From assembly GCA_030428885.1 (NCBI GenBank), contig JAUIEJ010000002.1:312501-376500 (forward strand): 64,000 nt of DNA. Reading direction: 5' to 3'. Within the stretch, counting starts at the first letter, position 1, and every line of letters starts with the position of its first letter. This document shows, one piece after another, positions 8,345 through 17,773 of this stretch. The notes under the pieces were generated by a model. It had not been told where the DNA came from. It saw only the letters and a list, made by a program, of their open reading frames with translations, and made no database searches. Source of the stretch: Gemmatimonadota bacterium (GTDB lineage Bacteria > Gemmatimonadota > Gemmatimonadetes > Longimicrobiales > Gaopeijiaceae). A program made the translations under genes and the position numbers.

Positions 8345-10972
8345 CTACGCGCCCCGCAACACCGAAGCCGGATCAACCCGCGCCGCCCGCCTCGCGGGGA
8401 TCCAGGTCGCGAGGGCTGCGACTACGGTGAGGAAGAGAGCTACCGCCGCGTAGATCACCGGATCGACGGCGGCGGTCTCGAAGAGCAGGCTGTCGAGCAC
8501 TCGAGTTGATACGGCCGCAATCGCGAGGCCGGCGACCAGTCCGACGCCGACCATGCGCCCACTCTGGCCGAGCACCATCCCCAGCACCGAGCTCCTCCGA
8601 GCGCCGATGGCCATTCGTAGCCCGATCTCGCGGCTCCGAAGCGAGAAGCTGTAGGACACGACACCGTAGAGGCCCACCGCCGCTAGAAGCAGCGCCGTTC
8701 CGGCGAAAAGTCCCATGAGCAGCAGGATGAAGTGACGCCGGCTCTCGGACGCGGCCGCGATGTCGGAGAGCGATCCGGCCCGGGCCACGGGCACGGTGGA
8801 GTCGAGCGACCCGACGATGGCGCGGAGTTCGGCGACCGGCGGCGCGGCGTCGGCGTGGTGGATCACCGTCGACATCCCGCGCGGGATCGACATCGGGAGA
8901 AGGACGGGCGGGAAGTACATGATCGCGCCGGGCTCTCGAGTGAGTGCGCGGTTCCGCACGTCCGAGACGATGCCCACGACCTCGCGCCAGACCCGGCCTT
9001 CGGTATCGATGTTGATGCGCTGCCCGATCGCGTCGGCGTCGGGCCACAGTTCGGCGGCCATGGACTCGCTCACGAGGATCACCTCGGGCGCCCCTTCTCG
9101 GGCGTCGTCCCAGGTCAGCGCCCGTCCTCGCACGACGCGCTGTCCCATGGCTTCGAGATAGCCTGGTGTGATCAACGTGTAGTCGGCGAATCCGACGCCG
9201 CGATCGGGCTGGCCCTCCACTTCGTACCCCCAGTTCGAAGCGCCGTTGAGGGGAAGAAACTGGCCGAGACCCACTGCGGTCACGCCCGGCGTGGCCTCCA
9301 ACTGCTCCAGCATGTCACGGTAGAAGGCGTTCAGGCTCGCGGCGTCGGGATAGGCGCTCGCCGAAAGCGCGAGCGGAAGGACGGTCCGATCGTCGGTACC
9401 GAAACCGGGGTCCACGGACTGGATCCGGTACAGGCTTCCAATGAGAAGGCCGGACCCCACGAGCAAAACGACGGTTAGGGCGACTTCGAGAACCACCAGC
9501 CCAGAGCCCAGACTCCAGCGATGGCGGGACACCGAGCCCCGTCCGGCCCCCGCCAGCGCCTCACGCACGTTGCCCCCGGTTCCGCGGAGCGCAGGCACGA
9601 GTCCGAAGAACAACCCCGTCACGATCGCAACGGCTGAAGTGAAGCCGATCACCGAGGCGTCGAGGCCAATGACCGGAGTCGGGAGGGAACTGGGAGCGTA
9701 CGGGCCAGCGAGCCGCAGGAGCCCCTGGGCGAGGGCCAGACCGGAAGCCGCTCCGAGGGCCGCGAGGACCAGGCTCTCGGTCAAGAGGATCCGCAACAGG
9801 CGAAACCGGCTCGCGCCGAGGGCCGCCCGGATCCCGAGTTCGCTGCGGCGAGATTCGCCCCGAACGAGGAGCAGGTTGGCGAGGTTGGCGCAGGCGATGA
9901 GCAACACGAGCCCCACCGCACCGAGCAGAAGCGTGAGGTTACTGCGGGCGTCGCCGTAGAGGTGCTCGCGGAGGGGCACGAGGTGGATCTCGTGGGCGTC
10001 GGAGAGTGCCCCCGGAAAGCGCTCCCGTACCCTCGCCGACACCGAGCCCAGGAGAGACTCGGTGGCGGGCAGGGAACGATCCGGTGCAAGCCGCCCCACG
10101 AGGATCCGGTTGTTGTTCTGCGCCGATGTGAGCGTGAACGCCCCCTCATCCGTCCGGGTCGGGATCCACACCTCGACCCGCGCAAAGATCAGCTCGAAGT
10201 CAGGAGGCATGACCCCCACTACGACCGTGGAGCGGTCGTTGAGCACGATGGAACGCCCGACCGCACCTGGATCGGCGGCGAACCGACGCTCCCAGAGTCC
10301 ATGGGAGATCACCGCCACGTCCGGACCCCCAAGCGTCGCCTCCGCCGCTGTGAACCCGCGGCCGAGGAAGGGGGGCACACCCGCCACATCGAAGAAGCCG
10401 GCGTTCACCCGTGCCGCGGTGACACGCTCGGGACGATCCGAACCGCCGAGGTTCAGCGGTTGTGGGGCCATCTCGGCGAGGGCCGCGAACACCCCCTGGT
10501 CGCGCATGGCGGCGAACAGCGGAGACGAGAAGGCCGCGAAGCCCCGCCCCTGGTCGGGCGCGGGGACATTGTACGGGACGACGAGGCGGTCGTCGTCGGG
10601 GTACGGGAGAGGATCGAAGAAGGCCGCATCGACCATGCTGAAGATGGCGGTGTTGCCCCCGATGCCGAGTCCGAGGGTGGCTACCGCAACCACCGTGAAG
10701 CCTGGTCGGCGCCGGAGTCCCCGGAGCGCATGCCGTAGGTCCTGGAATCCCTGTCCCATCCCTCCGCCCTCCTCCCATCGGGCTCCGAGCCCGTTCACGA
10801 TAAGGTCGCGCCCTATGCGCAACGTCAGAAGAGCCTTGCTCACCCGGCCACGGCGTCCGGCTTCGCGCCATGCCTGGGCCGCCACATCCTCCATCTCCCT
10901 GCCGTAGGTGTGGCGGATCGACTCTGGAAAGAGCCGCAGCGCCACCCGGTACGCCCGTCGGCGACGACTCAC
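8345..10972 (-). CDS. ADOP-family ABC transporter permease (module 1)
   Basis: An 875-residue MacB/FtsX-like permease of the acidobacterial duplicated orphan permease type. A soluble prefix of about 80 residues (ALRLFPESIRHTYGREMED) is followed by the first permease half (LRHALRGLRRRPGFT, MacB periplasmic core, three membrane helices around ACANLANLLLVRGESRR) and a second half ending with SREIGLRMAIGARRSS and PARRAARVDPASVLRG. No ATPase is encoded nearby, as is typical. The GTG start at 10972 lies one base after the PadR stop, so the two are coupled. Substrate is unknown; family members are thought to act in export or envelope mechanotransmission. Confidence 0.88.
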   Translation of the reverse strand: MSRRRRAYRVALRLFPESIRHTYGREMEDVAAQAWREAGRRGRVSKALLTLRIGRDLIVNGLGARWEEGGGMGQGFQDLRHALRGLRRRPGFTVVAVATLGLGIGGNTAIFSMVDAAFFDPLPYPDDDRLVVPYNVPAPDQGRGFAAFSSPLFAAMRDQGVFAALAEMAPQPLNLGGSDRPERVTAARVNAGFFDVAGVPPFLGRGFTAAEATLGGPDVAVISHGLWERRFAADPGAVGRSIVLNDRSTVVVGVMPPDFELIFARVEVWIPTRTDEGAFTLTSAQNNNRILVGRLAPDRSLPATESLLGSVSARVRERFPGALSDAHEIHLVPLREHLYGDARSNLTLLLGAVGLVLLIACANLANLLLVRGESRRSELGIRAALGASRFRLLRILLTESLVLAALGAASGLALAQGLLRLAGPYAPSSLPTPVIGLDASVIGFTSAVAIVTGLFFGLVPALRGTGGNVREALAGAGRGSVSRHRWSLGSGLVVLEVALTVVLLVGSGLLIGSLYRIQSVDPGFGTDDRTVLPLALSASAYPDAASLNAFYRDMLEQLEATPGVTAVGLGQFLPLNGASNWGYEVEGQPDRGVGFADYTLITPGYLEAMGQRVVRGRALTWDDAREGAPEVILVSESMAAELWPDADAIGQRINIDTEGRVWREVVGIVSDVRNRALTREPGAIMYFPPVLLPMSIPRGMSTVIHHADAAPPVAELRAIVGSLDSTVPVARAGSLSDIAAASESRRHFILLLMGLFAGTALLLAAVGLYGVVSYSFSLRSREIGLRMAIGARRSSVLGMVLGQSGRMVGVGLVAGLAIAAVSTRVLDSLLFETAAVDPVIYAAVALFLTVVAALATWIPARRAARVDPASVLRGA

Positions 10973-10973
10973 C

Positions 10974-11360
10974 TCAGCCTTCGCCCAGCAGTTCCGCCTC
11001 GCTCGCATGGTCGAGCAGCGAGCGCAGCCGATCCGCCTCTGCCCGTGCCACCCGGCGACCGAGGTCGGTGAGTCCGTAGTAGCGGCGTCGCGTGTCGTCG
11101 TCGGGGTCCCCGGGTGCATCCACCGGCTCGATCCAGCCGTTGTCGACCATGCGCGCGATGCTCCGGTAGAGCGATCCCGGATCGAGTTGGACTCGTCCGT
11201 TCGATCGCTTTTCGACCGCCTGCTTCAGCCCGTATCCGTGGGCAGCGCCCTCGAGTAGCGCCATGAGGATCGCGAAGACGCGAGGGTTGAGGGGGAGATC
11301 GTAGGCGTGGAGACCCGATGGTCGCATGAGGACGCGCGTCTGTTCACAGGTGACCGACAT
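10974..11360 (-). CDS. PadR family transcriptional regulator (module 1)
   Basis: A winged-helix PadR regulator of about 128 residues (NPRVFAILMALLEGAAHGYG, then DPGSLYRSIARMVDNGWIE and RRRYYGLTDLGRRVA). It is immediately upstream of, and coupled to, the ADOP permease gene, and probably represses this two-gene operon. The start is uncertain: ATG codons at 11375, 11360 and 11327 are in frame and none has a strong ribosome-binding site; 11360 is a compromise. It is divergent from a second PadR/ADOP pair across a 124-bp gap. Confidence 0.85.
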   Translation of the reverse strand: MSVTCEQTRVLMRPSGLHAYDLPLNPRVFAILMALLEGAAHGYGLKQAVEKRSNGRVQLDPGSLYRSIARMVDNGWIEPVDAPGDPDDDTRRRYYGLTDLGRRVARAEADRLRSLLDHASEAELLGEG

Positions 11361-11419
11361 AGAGGCATCCAACATATAGGCGAACGGCAGTGAGCGCGCA
11401 AGAAGTCTCGGCCGTACCC

Positions 11420-11462
11420 TTGCCCACCTCGCAGTCGCTGTCGTATACTCCGCCGAGTGTAC
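11420..11462 (+). promoter_or_regulatory. promoter and inverted repeat between divergent PadR genes
   Basis: TTGCCC at 11420 and TATACT at 11444, 18 bases apart, form a plausible promoter for the rightward PadR/ADOP operon. The -10 element lies inside an inverted repeat at 11443-11462: GTATACTC, four bases, GAGTGTAC, with seven of eight positions paired. Binding there would block the rightward promoter directly, as PadR autorepressors do. Whether one or both flanking PadR proteins use it is unknown. Confidence 0.5.
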
Positions 11463-11484
11463 AACGCAGACTCCGAGGTCGACG

Positions 11485-11820
11485 ATGCCCCAGGGACACA
11501 TCGGTGAATTCGAACAGATGGTGCTTCTCGCCATTCTCCAGGCGGGAGACGAGGCGTACGCGCCCACCATCCGCGACGTGCTGCAGGAGCGGGCCGGGAG
11601 GAGCGTCTCCCGGGGCGCCCTCTACCGCACCTTCGACCGCATGGAGACGAAGGGCCTGGTCCAGTGGTGGACGGAGGACTCCAACCCGATCCCGGAACGG
11701 GGGGGCGCGCCCATGCGGCGCTTCGAGGTCACGGCCGAGGGCCGGCGAGCCCTCCGGGAGTCCCGTACCGCGCTGTTGAAGCTCTGGGACGGCATCGAGC
11801 CCGAACTGGAGAAGGCGTGA
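11485..11820 (+). CDS. PadR family transcriptional regulator (module 2)
   Basis: A 111-residue PadR winged-helix protein (GEFEQMVLLAILQAGDEAYA, then SRGALYRTFDRMETKGLV, and RRFEVTAEGRRALRE). GAGG sits six bases before the ATG. Its stop overlaps the start of the ADOP permease gene by one base (TGATG), so it is probably an autoregulated repressor of that pair. It differs clearly in sequence from the divergent PadR at 10974. Confidence 0.9.
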   Translation: MPQGHIGEFEQMVLLAILQAGDEAYAPTIRDVLQERAGRSVSRGALYRTFDRMETKGLVQWWTEDSNPIPERGGAPMRRFEVTAEGRRALRESRTALLKLWDGIEPELEKA

Positions 11821-14513
11821 TGTCGGCCTCCCCTCCCCGCCTCGCCGAGCGGCTCCTCCGGTGGTGCCTGCGCCGGAACCGGGCCGAATCGTTCATCGTG
11901 GGAGATCTGCGGCAGGATTACGCTGCGATCCGGGCGCGCCGCGGAGCGCTGGCGGCCCGCCTCTGGTACTGGCGAGAAGTCGTGGCCATCGGGAGCCGGT
12001 ACCTCCTGGCGCCGTCGGGCCCGTCCCTGGTCCGGGAGGTCGCTGAAGCCCTCCTCCAGGCGCCCCGGGTGTTCCGGTCCTCGCCGGGGTTTTCCCTGGC
12101 CGTGGTCCTCACCCTGGCCCTGGGCCTCGGGGCGAACGCCACCATGTTCGGCGCGGTGGACCGGGTGCTCCTCAGTCCCCCCGAGCACGTGCAGGATCAC
12201 CGGAACCTCCGCTTCCTCCATTTGAGCGGACTCGGGCCCCGGACGCTCAACAGCCCGATGGCCTATTCGTTCCCGGACTACGAGGCGATCCGAAACGCGC
12301 CGGGTCTTGCGGGTGCGGCCGCCTTCCGCCCGCGCTTGATCATGACCATGGGCACGGGCGAAGGCGCCCGCCGTGTAGGGGTCCAGAACGCCACGGCCGA
12401 GTTCTTCCCCCTTCTCGGGGTTCAGGCCGCCGTGGGACGCTTCTTCGGCGCCGACGACGACCGCGGAGGCGCGCCCCCGGTGGCGGTGCTGAGCCACGGG
12501 TTCTGGCAGCGGGAGTTCGGGGGAGACGCCGAGGCCCTGGGGCGCACCGTAACCCTCGGATCCCACGACTACGAAGTGATCGGCATCGCTCCGCGGGGAT
12601 TCACCGGCGCGACCCTCCAGGCGGTGGACGTGTGGGTGCCCGCCCGGATGAACACGATTCTGCTGAACGGATCCCGCCCCCTGGAGAACCGGGGGGCCTG
12701 GTGGTTCCGGGTGATCGTGCGCCTCGAAGACGGGGTGGACGACCACGCCATCGGCGATCGGTTGACCGAAGCGACCCGGGCGGCGATCCCTCCGCCCGGT
12801 CCCGAGTCCGAACCCAACGACGACGACACCCGGCCCGCCGTCGTGCACACGGGGTCGTTCATGGCGGCCCTGGGGCCCAATGCCGACGACGACACGGCCA
12901 CGACCCTGTGGCTCGCCGGCGTGAGTCTCGTCGTGCTCCTCATCGCGTGCGCCAACGTGGCCAACCTGATGCTCGCCCGGGGCATCGATCGCCGCCGCGA
13001 GCGCGCGGTGCGACTCGCCTTCGGCGTGAGCCGCCGCCGCCTGCTGGCCCAGGCGCTCGGCGAGGCGCTGATCCTGGCCGCCGCCGGCGGCGCCGCGGCC
13101 CTGCTGGTGTCGATCTGGAGTGGCCGGGCCCTGTACGAGTTGGTTCTTCCCGGGTTCGCCCTGCCCGACGCCGGGATCAACGTCCGGCTGGTCGCCTTCC
13201 TCGCCGTGGTTGTGGTGGGAACGACGGGGGTCGCCGGCCTCCTTCCCGCCCTCCAGGCGCTCCGAACCGCCCCGGGCGACGTCCTGCGCACCGCGCGGAG
13301 GGGCTCCACCCGGGGCGGGGGCCGGCTCCGGGAGGCCCTGACCCTCGGCCAGGTCGCCCTCTCCACCGTGCTCCTCGTGGCGGCCGGGCTCTTCGTCCAG
13401 AGCCTGAACCGCGCCCTCGAGGTCGATCCGGGCTACGACCACGAGTCCCTCATCGCCGTGGTGCTCGAACTCCAGGGGGGCGTCGACCGACAGGAGAGAA
13501 ACGAGATCCTCCGGGAGAGCCTGGCCGGCGTCCAGGCGCTGCCCGGCGTCGAACGCGCCGCCCTCTCCCAGAGCGGCGGACCCGTGCACGGTTGGGACGA
13601 GATGATGACCCTCCGGGCGTCCGGCGTCGACTCCATCCCGCTGCCGGCCCAGGGCGGGCCGTACACCTACGGCGGGTCCGAAGGCTTCGTCCAGACGGCG
13701 GGGTTTCGAATCGTGCGGGGCCGGGGATTCGAGCCGGCCGAGTACGCCGCCGGGGCGATGCAGCCGCTCCTGGTGAGCCGCGCCATGGCCGACGGAATCT
13801 GGCCCGGCCTCGACCCGCTCCGGGAGTGCCTGACGCTCCGGGACGGCACGTTCGTCGACGATGGCCCCGAGCCGTGCCGACCCATCGTCGGTGTCTACGA
13901 AGACCTGATCGTCCGGGGCGTGGACGACGAGGGCCAGTGGTCGCTGACCTGGCCCCTTCCCCTCGAACTGGACCGCTTCCAGGGGATCCTCGTGCGGGCC
14001 GCGGGCGATCCCCTGGAGCTCGCTCCACGCATTCGCTCGCATCTCCTGGGCCTCTCCAGCGAGATCCGGTACGTGCACGCCAACCCGACCGTCACCCGGA
14101 TCGAGTCCATGCGGGGCCCGTGGAAGGTCGGTGCGACCCTGTTCTCGGCCTTCGGCGTGCTGGCGCTCCTGGTCGCGTCGCTGGGGCTGTACAGCGTCCT
14201 CGCCTTCGCCGTGGCCCGCCGCAGCCGCGAGATCGGCATCCGATCGGCCCTCGGGGCGCAACGGAAGGACCTCGTCAGCATGGTCGTGGGCCGAGCCGTT
14301 CGGCTCGTGGCGCTCGGCCTCGTCATGGGACTGGGGGTCGCCCTGCTCACGGGCCGATTCCTGGAGTCGGTCCTCTTCGGGGTCCCGACCCTGAACCTCC
14401 CGGTCTTCGCGACCGTGGCGGGCGTCTTCGCCCTCGCCGGCCTCACCGCAGCGTGGCTGCCGGCGTGGAAGGCGACGTCCATCGACCCGGCGGGGGCCAT
14501 GGCGGCGGAATAG
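11820..14513 (+). CDS. ADOP-family ABC transporter permease (module 2)
   Basis: An 897-residue orphan permease. The start at 11820 overlaps the PadR stop and begins at the family prefix (LLRWCLRRNRAESFIVGDLR, then a WYWREV segment). It is followed by the first FtsX/MacB half (RVFRSSPGFSLAVVLTLALG, a periplasmic core, helices around ACANVANLMLARGIDRRRE) and the second half (FGVLALLVASLGLYSVLAF, SREIGIRSALGAQRKD, SIDPAGAMAAE). An ATPase partner is not encoded here. Probable inner-membrane location with large periplasmic domains; substrate unknown. Confidence 0.88.
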   Translation: MSASPPRLAERLLRWCLRRNRAESFIVGDLRQDYAAIRARRGALAARLWYWREVVAIGSRYLLAPSGPSLVREVAEALLQAPRVFRSSPGFSLAVVLTLALGLGANATMFGAVDRVLLSPPEHVQDHRNLRFLHLSGLGPRTLNSPMAYSFPDYEAIRNAPGLAGAAAFRPRLIMTMGTGEGARRVGVQNATAEFFPLLGVQAAVGRFFGADDDRGGAPPVAVLSHGFWQREFGGDAEALGRTVTLGSHDYEVIGIAPRGFTGATLQAVDVWVPARMNTILLNGSRPLENRGAWWFRVIVRLEDGVDDHAIGDRLTEATRAAIPPPGPESEPNDDDTRPAVVHTGSFMAALGPNADDDTATTLWLAGVSLVVLLIACANVANLMLARGIDRRRERAVRLAFGVSRRRLLAQALGEALILAAAGGAAALLVSIWSGRALYELVLPGFALPDAGINVRLVAFLAVVVVGTTGVAGLLPALQALRTAPGDVLRTARRGSTRGGGRLREALTLGQVALSTVLLVAAGLFVQSLNRALEVDPGYDHESLIAVVLELQGGVDRQERNEILRESLAGVQALPGVERAALSQSGGPVHGWDEMMTLRASGVDSIPLPAQGGPYTYGGSEGFVQTAGFRIVRGRGFEPAEYAAGAMQPLLVSRAMADGIWPGLDPLRECLTLRDGTFVDDGPEPCRPIVGVYEDLIVRGVDDEGQWSLTWPLPLELDRFQGILVRAAGDPLELAPRIRSHLLGLSSEIRYVHANPTVTRIESMRGPWKVGATLFSAFGVLALLVASLGLYSVLAFAVARRSREIGIRSALGAQRKDLVSMVVGRAVRLVALGLVMGLGVALLTGRFLESVLFGVPTLNLPVFATVAGVFALAGLTAAWLPAWKATSIDPAGAMAAE

Positions 14514-14521
14514 AGGTTCGG

Positions 14522-15097
14522 CTAGCGGGGGATCCGAGACGCCACGGGGTTCGGAACCACGTCGGCCCTCCACGCTTCGACGCCCGCGATGAGCCCGGGC
14601 TCGTCGCCGTCGTCCGGCATGGCCTCGTCCAACTCGGCCTCGTCCGATGCGCCGACCAGGCGGGCCAGCGCGAGCACCATTGCGGCGGACACCGCTCCCA
14701 ACAACACGAAGGTGATTCCGGGGGTGCGACCCACCCAGTTCAGTACGGGTGGAGGTGCGGCTCCGAAGAGCACCTTCATCACGGTAGAACCCACGGCTCC
14801 ACTGAGCGCCCACATCATGAACCCGCCGCACGCACCCCATGCGGCGAAGCGGGCCAGCGTCATCTCGCGGAAGCTCGAGCGGCCCTCGAGCAGGGAGACC
14901 ACCAGCGAGAAGGTCACGCCCCCGAGAAATCCCAGGACCGTGAACTGAGCGACGAACCCGAGAAAGAACGCCATGAACGGATGGCCGGTCACGCCCCCCG
15001 GCCACAGGACGATGGCGCTTCCCACCACGGTCCAGATGGCGGACCAGAGCGTCCCCATCCCGAACGCGCCGCGCAGGCGCTGAAACCATTGGGTCAT
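14522..15097 (-). CDS. Four-helix integral membrane protein of unknown function
   Basis: A 191-residue protein starting at 15097 with a GGGGGA ribosome-binding site eight bases upstream. It shows four membrane stretches: around LWSAIWTVVGSAIVLW, FMAFFLGFVAQFTVLGFLGG, WGACGGFMMWALSGAVG and TFVLLGAVSAAMVLALA. The C-terminal 45 residues are acidic and hydrophilic (SDEAELDEAMPDDGDEPG). No family is recognised. It is convergent with the ADOP gene, 8 bases away. Confidence 0.7.
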   Translation of the reverse strand: MTQWFQRLRGAFGMGTLWSAIWTVVGSAIVLWPGGVTGHPFMAFFLGFVAQFTVLGFLGGVTFSLVVSLLEGRSSFREMTLARFAAWGACGGFMMWALSGAVGSTVMKVLFGAAPPPVLNWVGRTPGITFVLLGAVSAAMVLALARLVGASDEAELDEAMPDDGDEPGLIAGVEAWRADVVPNPVASRIPR

Positions 15098-15269
15098 TCG
15101 AGTCCCCCTGTGGAATCGATGGACGGGAGCGGTAGCCCGGGGGCATGGGCGCAACGTACGACGTAAGGGCGGGCTACTCAACACGAGGCGAGAGGGGATC
15201 CGTCCGTTTGCGCGCCGCCCCCGCCCCCCGGATCTTGGCCCACCCGCCCTCCCCTCCTGCGAGTGCTCC

Positions 15270-17405
15270 ATGGTCCGCCGCCTGCTCCCGGTGCTCTGCG
15301 CCCCCCTGGTCGTCCTGCTGGCCGGTTGTGGAGAGTCGGCCCCGCCCGCGAGCCCGTTTTCGGTCGACGCGCCGATCCTGAGCGCGGCCGACCTCGTGGG
15401 CGACTCCCTGGGCTACCTCGCCGTGCTGGCCGCCGAGGATCGGCGCGCGCCGACGCAGGCTGACCTGACCACGCTGCTCGATGCCCTCGCCTCCGAGGCG
15501 AGCGGGACCGCCCGGGCCGCCGCCCGCGCTCTGGGGCGACTGGAACGGCCCGAACTGGCCGCGCCCCTGATCGAAGTGGTGAGGGATCCCACAGCCGCAC
15601 CGTCGACCCGCGCCGAGGCGGCGAACGCGGTGGCCCAATCGGTGCGCGCCGCCGACGCGGACACCCGCCGGGCGTCGATCACCGCACTCCTGGACCGGGT
15701 CTCCCAGGAGTCACCGCCGGAGGTGTTCGCCGCCCTCGTGCGATCGGTCGGCCGCATCCCGCCGGCCGACGAGACGCAGGCCACGGAAGTCGCCCGCGCC
15801 TTGTCGTCGTGGGCCCGGGATTCCAATCACGGCGCCATGGGCCGTCTGGGCCTCGCCCGAGCGGCTCTCGGTCACCGGCGAGCCACCCAACGGGGATACG
15901 CCGGCTACGACCCGACCCCCCTACTCCCCCTCCTCGAGGCCCTGAGCGCCGACCCCGACCCCGTCGTCCGCAGTGTGGCGACCGCGGCGAGACGTTCGGT
16001 GGGCCGGCCTCCGAGCGACGCGGAAGGGCAGCGCCTTCTCGAGGACCCCGCGCCGGCCGTGCGACGCGAGGCGATGCTGTGGGCGGGGGCTCGTTCGGCG
16101 GACGCCGTGACGGCCTGGCAGCTCGACGGGCTCCGGGCCGGCGTGGCCGATCCCGCGGCCGAAGTGAGGATTGCGGCCATCCAGGGGTGGATCGCCCGGG
16201 CCCGCGGCACCGAGGGGTGCGAGCCTCTCATCGCCGCCGCCACGAATCGGGCGGGTCGAAGCGATCCCGGTGACGCGGCGGCCTTGGCCGCCATCAACGG
16301 CCTCACCCCGGCGTGCGCAGAGGCGGAGGGTGCCGCCGACGCGCTCCGCTCCATCGTGGACGAGCTCCCCAGCACTCCCGCCGCGTGGCACCGCCCGGCC
16401 GCGGCTCTGGTCGCCCTCACGGCACTCGATCCGGCCGCCGCCTCGGAGGCGTTGCCCGCCTTCGTCGAACACGACAGCCCCTTCGCGCGCACGGCCGCCG
16501 CCACCGCCGCCGGTCGACTCGAAGACGACGAGCTTCTCCGTCGTCTGACCTCCGATCCTGACGCCAACGTTCGACAGACCGCCCTCCTCGCGTGGGGCGA
16601 GCGGGCCCCCACCGACGTCGTGCTGGCCCAGCTCGAGCGCCCCGAGCCCCAACTCCTGCAGGCGGCGTCGGCACTGCTCGAGCCTCGCTCCGACCCCGCC
16701 ATCGCCCCGGCGCTCCTCGACGCCCTGGATCGCTCCTCGACGCCCGTCCAGGCCACTCTACGGGACGCCCGCGTCGCACTCCTGGAAACCGTGGGCGAGG
16801 TCGGCGCACGGGAGTTCCAGCCTCGCGTCGAGCCCTATCTCACCGACCCCGATCCCGTGGTGGCGGCCTTGGCGGCCTCCATCGTCACCCGCTGGAGCGG
16901 TGTGGACACCCCGGCGGCCCCCGCCGGTCTCCCGTCCCTCGCCCTGCCTTCCTTCGGTGAACTCGCCGCCCTCGAAGACTCGGTCGCCGTGGTCACCATG
17001 GCGAGCGGCGACACCTTCGTGATCGCCACCCTGCCCTTCGAGGCGCCCACCAACGCCGTGCGCTTCATGCGTATGGTCCGGGCCGGAGACTTCCATGGCC
17101 TCACCTGGCATCGCGTGGTCCCCAACTTCGTGGTCCAGGGGGGCAGCCCCTACGCCAACGAGTACGCGGGCCACGGGGACTACACCCGGGACGAGATCGG
17201 CCTCGTGGGCCACTTCGCCGGCACCCTGGGCGTGTCCACCCGGGGTCGGGACACCGCCGATGGCCAGGTCTTCATCAACCTGGTCGACAACCTCCGACTC
17301 GACCACGACTACACCGTGTTCGGCTACGTGGTGGACGGGCTCGAAGCAGTCCGCCGGATCCGGGCGGGTGACGTCATCGAGCGGATCGAGGTGCGGGGGC
17401 GGTAG
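15270..17405 (+). CDS. Lipoprotein with HEAT repeats fused to a cyclophilin-type prolyl isomerase
   Basis: A 711-residue lipoprotein: signal peptide ending in the lipobox LLAGC (Cys20), then a long alpha-helical region (about 45-560) of HEAT-like repeats, recognisable by recurring D-P-x-V-R units such as SADPDPVVRSVA, EDPAPAVRREA and SDPDANVRQTA. The last 140 residues form a cyclophilin domain (FEAPTNAVRFMRMVRAGDF, then the active-site strand GLTWHRVVPNFVVQGG, GTLGVSTRGRDTADGQVFI and YTVFGYVVDGLEAVRRI). It would act on the periplasmic side of a membrane, probably as a folding factor for envelope proteins with the HEAT solenoid as docking surface (inference). Both parts are in one uninterrupted frame. 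Confidence 0.88.
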   Translation: MVRRLLPVLCAPLVVLLAGCGESAPPASPFSVDAPILSAADLVGDSLGYLAVLAAEDRRAPTQADLTTLLDALASEASGTARAAARALGRLERPELAAPLIEVVRDPTAAPSTRAEAANAVAQSVRAADADTRRASITALLDRVSQESPPEVFAALVRSVGRIPPADETQATEVARALSSWARDSNHGAMGRLGLARAALGHRRATQRGYAGYDPTPLLPLLEALSADPDPVVRSVATAARRSVGRPPSDAEGQRLLEDPAPAVRREAMLWAGARSADAVTAWQLDGLRAGVADPAAEVRIAAIQGWIARARGTEGCEPLIAAATNRAGRSDPGDAAALAAINGLTPACAEAEGAADALRSIVDELPSTPAAWHRPAAALVALTALDPAAASEALPAFVEHDSPFARTAAATAAGRLEDDELLRRLTSDPDANVRQTALLAWGERAPTDVVLAQLERPEPQLLQAASALLEPRSDPAIAPALLDALDRSSTPVQATLRDARVALLETVGEVGAREFQPRVEPYLTDPDPVVAALAASIVTRWSGVDTPAAPAGLPSLALPSFGELAALEDSVAVVTMASGDTFVIATLPFEAPTNAVRFMRMVRAGDFHGLTWHRVVPNFVVQGGSPYANEYAGHGDYTRDEIGLVGHFAGTLGVSTRGRDTADGQVFINLVDNLRLDHDYTVFGYVVDGLEAVRRIRAGDVIERIEVRGR

Positions 17406-17488
17406 CCCGGAGGCCCGCCTCGCCATCGCATCGCCCTGCGGCGGGCGCGAGCGTCGAGTCCACTCACTACGCTGGCGGAGGTGAGCTT

Positions 17489-17773
17489 ATGGCCATAACA
17501 TCCGGCATGGCCAAGATCACGATTCGATCGACCTTCGCTCTCGACCCCGAAACCGTCGAGGCTCTGGACGGGCTCGCGGCCACATGGGACGTCTCGAAGT
17601 CCGAGGCCCTGCGCCGGATCGTCCGGACGGCCGCACTCATCGAGGAGACGGACGCGGCCTCGGACGCCCTCGCGGCCTTCGAGGAACTCCGCGAGCGCCT
17701 GGCCCTCACCCCCGAGAAGACCGAGGCGTGGCTCCGCGAGGTCGAGGGACTGCGAGAAGGCTGGGGCCCGTGA
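17489..17773 (+). CDS. Ribbon-helix-helix antitoxin (VapB-like)
   Basis: A 94-residue protein with an N-terminal ribbon-helix-helix motif (ITIRSTFALDPETVEALDGL, then WDVSKSEALRRIVRTA) and a C-terminal helical tail for toxin binding. GGAGGTGAG lies just before the ATG at 17489; an internal ATG at 17507 is also possible. It overlaps the PIN-domain gene by four bases (GTGA), the classic antitoxin-first order. Such proteins bind their own promoter and neutralise the partner. Confidence 0.85.
   Translation: MAITSGMAKITIRSTFALDPETVEALDGLAATWDVSKSEALRRIVRTAALIEETDAASDALAAFEELRERLALTPEKTEAWLREVEGLREGWGP

Noticed and set aside
11622-15146. A 1174-codon open frame on the minus strand
   Set aside because: It lies antisense to a clear PadR/ADOP pair, is composed of low-complexity Arg/Gly/His/Pro sequence and has no recognisable domain; it is a by-product of high GC content.
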